Assembly: GCA_002451015.1 (NCBI GenBank)
Contig: DKBB01000220.1
Location: forward strand, 1,834-7,893
From: Acidobacteria bacterium UBA6911
GTDB taxonomy: Bacteria > Acidobacteriota > UBA6911
DNA length: 6,060 bases
Direction: 5' to 3'
Below are positions 4,644-6,060 of the stretch, piece by piece. Numbering within the stretch: the stretch's first letter is position 1; the number at the start of each line of letters is the position of its first letter. Made by a program: the position numbers and the translations under genes. The notes beneath the pieces are model-generated. The model was not told the origin of the DNA. It did not search any database and saw nothing but the letters and a program-made list of their open reading frames with translations.

Positions 4644-6060
4644 ATGGTTCAAAAGGAAAAGATGAACCGACGCATTTTTCTCAAAGAGGCTGCTGCTGCC
4701 GGAGCAGGCGTATCGTTGGGACCTTATATTGCAGAGAGTGCCGACATGAAAGCAGGGACAGCCGAAAACAGGCAAACCTCCGCACGGGAAGGGGATATTT
4801 TGAAAACATCCATGAAACCGGACAAAATACCGTCATTCGCCTCCGCGGTTGAGTGCGCTGAAGGTCACGAGTTGATCCTCCAGTCCATCGCCGCCAATGG
4901 TGTTGAAAAAATGTTCTTCTGCGGCGGCACCGACAATTTCTTTCTCATGGAATCCGTTGCCAAGTTTAAAGCCCTGGGCAGGCCGACCCCCGACCTGATC
5001 ACCGTCCTGCATGAATCCGATGCCGTGTATATGAACATGGGTTACTCTCAGTGGTCGGGAAAGCCGCAGGTCACCGTGCTGCATGTGGATTCCGGAACCA
5101 TCAACGCCGGAGCCGCCTGGCCGGAAGCATGGAACGCGAACGCCGGGATCGTAGTGATGGCGGGACGGACTCCCTGGACCACCAAGGGTGAACTGCCGGG
5201 CGGGCGGTCGTACTTTATCCACTGGGAGCAGGAAGTTTACGACCAGGCGGCCATTGTCCGGCAGTACACCAAGTGGGACTACGAAATAAAAACGGTCGAG
5301 AACGCCTCTCTGGTTGTTCAGAGCGCTTTCCGTATTGCCTCTACGGAGCCGTGCGGCCCGGTTTACCTGACCATTCCCCGCGAAATCATGGCAGCCAAAC
5401 TCAACCATGGTCTTGTCTACCGGCCGGACGACTTTCCCCCGGCAGAGGCACCGCAGGCTGATTCCGCGGCACTGCGTGAAGCGGCCAGGACTCTCGTCGA
5501 GGCGGAAAACCCGGTGATCCTGGTCAAAAGCATGGGCCGGCATCCGGAAGCGGTCGCGTCGCTGGTGCAACTGGCGGAAAAGCTGTCCATCCCGGTCGCT
5601 TCCACCGACACATTTATGAACTTCCCCAAAAAGCACTGGGCCCGATCCGGGGGAGACGTTCAAAACAGGGATGTCATCCTTATAATCGATCACGACATCC
5701 CCTGGTTCGGCGGCGATCCACCCGCTGCCACCAGAATAATTTCCATGGACACCGATCCCGTTCGGCTGAAACAACCGCTCTGGGGTTTCCCGGTCCATGT
5801 TCCTGTTACGTGCGACTCCTCCAAAGCCCTTCCTCTGCTGACGCGAATGACAGAGGAGTTCATAACCAAACGGCGGGAAAAAGTTTTCGCTGAACGCAAG
5901 GCGGCGCTTCAGGCCCAAAAGAAGTCGGTCGATGAAAAGAACCGGAGCGATATCGAAAAGTCAAAAACAGCATTTCCAATTTCGCCGGTATGGATCCGCG
6001 AATGCGTCAACCGTGTATCGGACGAAAATACGGTCCTGCTGTGGGACATCGCCGCCATAG
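4644..6060 (+). CDS. Tat-signal ThDP-dependent decarboxylase/lyase, 3' end cut off
   Basis: This reading frame is open to the window edge, giving 472 residues of a protein usually about 550-620 aa. ATG 4644 has GGAGGG at 4631-4636 (7-nt spacing). The N-terminus carries NRRIFLK (8-14), a twin-arginine motif, then an Ala/Gly-rich weakly hydrophobic stretch to about residue 33, predicting Tat export or membrane anchoring. A linker follows (about 34-70). The pyrimidine domain of the acetolactate synthase/benzoylformate decarboxylase class has LHESDAVYMNMGYS (122-135, E124 the expected catalytic glutamate), SGKPQVTVLHVDSGTINAG (138-156) and AGRTPWTTKGELPGGR (173-188). A central Rossmann-like domain spans about 280-400, and a Lys/Glu-rich helical linker about 410-440. 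The ThDP-Mg (GDG...N) domain lies beyond the window. It sits 74 nt after E1 beta, probably in the same locus. Reaction and substrate are unknown. Confidence 0.85.
   Translation, partial: MVQKEKMNRRIFLKEAAAAGAGVSLGPYIAESADMKAGTAENRQTSAREGDILKTSMKPDKIPSFASAVECAEGHELILQSIAANGVEKMFFCGGTDNFFLMESVAKFKALGRPTPDLITVLHESDAVYMNMGYSQWSGKPQVTVLHVDSGTINAGAAWPEAWNANAGIVVMAGRTPWTTKGELPGGRSYFIHWEQEVYDQAAIVRQYTKWDYEIKTVENASLVVQSAFRIASTEPCGPVYLTIPREIMAAKLNHGLVYRPDDFPPAEAPQADSAALREAARTLVEAENPVILVKSMGRHPEAVASLVQLAEKLSIPVASTDTFMNFPKKHWARSGGDVQNRDVILIIDHDIPWFGGDPPAATRIISMDTDPVRLKQPLWGFPVHVPVTCDSSKALPLLTRMTEEFITKRREKVFAERKAALQAQKKSVDEKNRSDIEKSKTAFPISPVWIRECVNRVSDENTVLLWDIAAI

Noticed and set aside
4833..5918. Minus-strand 361-codon frame opposite the Tat-ThDP gene
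   Set aside because: Long only because of GC-rich third positions in the real gene. The plus-strand frame has an SD, a Tat motif and ThDP-domain motifs.
1..6060. CRISPR array, tRNA or rRNA gene, insertion sequence
   Set aside because: No spaced 25-40-bp direct repeats, tRNA-like cloverleaf sequence, rRNA motif or transposase-like frame was seen. The heptad arrays are far too short-period for CRISPR.

Overview
The window is a bacterial chromosomal segment of about 6 kb with moderate GC content, good Shine-Dalgarno (SD) sites and roomy intergenic regions. The mix of proteins (a solitary EthD-like protein, a cysteine-bearing protein resembling DUF6951, a two-gene E1 dehydrogenase and a Tat-exported thiamine diphosphate (ThDP) enzyme), together with GAACGTT-type heptad repeats between genes, suggests an anaerobic Desulfobacterota (former Deltaproteobacteria) genome or MAG. 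That assignment rests on general resemblance and was not checked by any search.

Layout: 1-162 is non-coding, with a palindrome (33-50) and a 9-bp direct repeat (65-85). A 38-codon glycine-rich membrane microprotein lies at 163-279, followed by a nested hairpin (315-362). An EthD-family protein is encoded at 567-857. The small five-cysteine DUF6951-like protein is convergent with it (1019-1351, minus strand). A divergent intergenic region follows, with seven ACGT cores in a heptad array (1470-1519). Then come four plus-strand genes: a xylose-isomerase-like TIM-barrel protein (1602-2456), the E1 alpha (2640-3605, TTG start) and E1 beta (3613-4569) subunits of a ThDP-dependent 2-oxoacid or acetoin dehydrogenase, and a benzoylformate-decarboxylase/acetolactate-synthase-like ThDP enzyme with a twin-arginine signal (4644 to beyond the window end).

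The last four genes probably form one catabolic locus. E1 alpha and beta are almost certainly co-translated (7 nt apart, with the beta SD overlapping the alpha stop). The TIM-barrel protein and the second ThDP enzyme are separated from the E1 pair by 183 and 74 nt. A TIM-barrel isomerase/epimerase next to a ThDP lyase loosely recalls IolE/IolD of inositol catabolism, and an E1 pair recalls AcoA/AcoB of acetoin cleavage. No E2 or E3 gene is visible, and the substrate cannot be read from the sequence.

The most unusual non-coding features are two unrelated families of imperfect 7-bp repeats. One is ACGTNNN/GAACGTT, found in several intergenic regions. The other is GRCYTTN, present as two inverted arrays in the E1 leader that could pair in RNA just upstream of the E1 alpha start.
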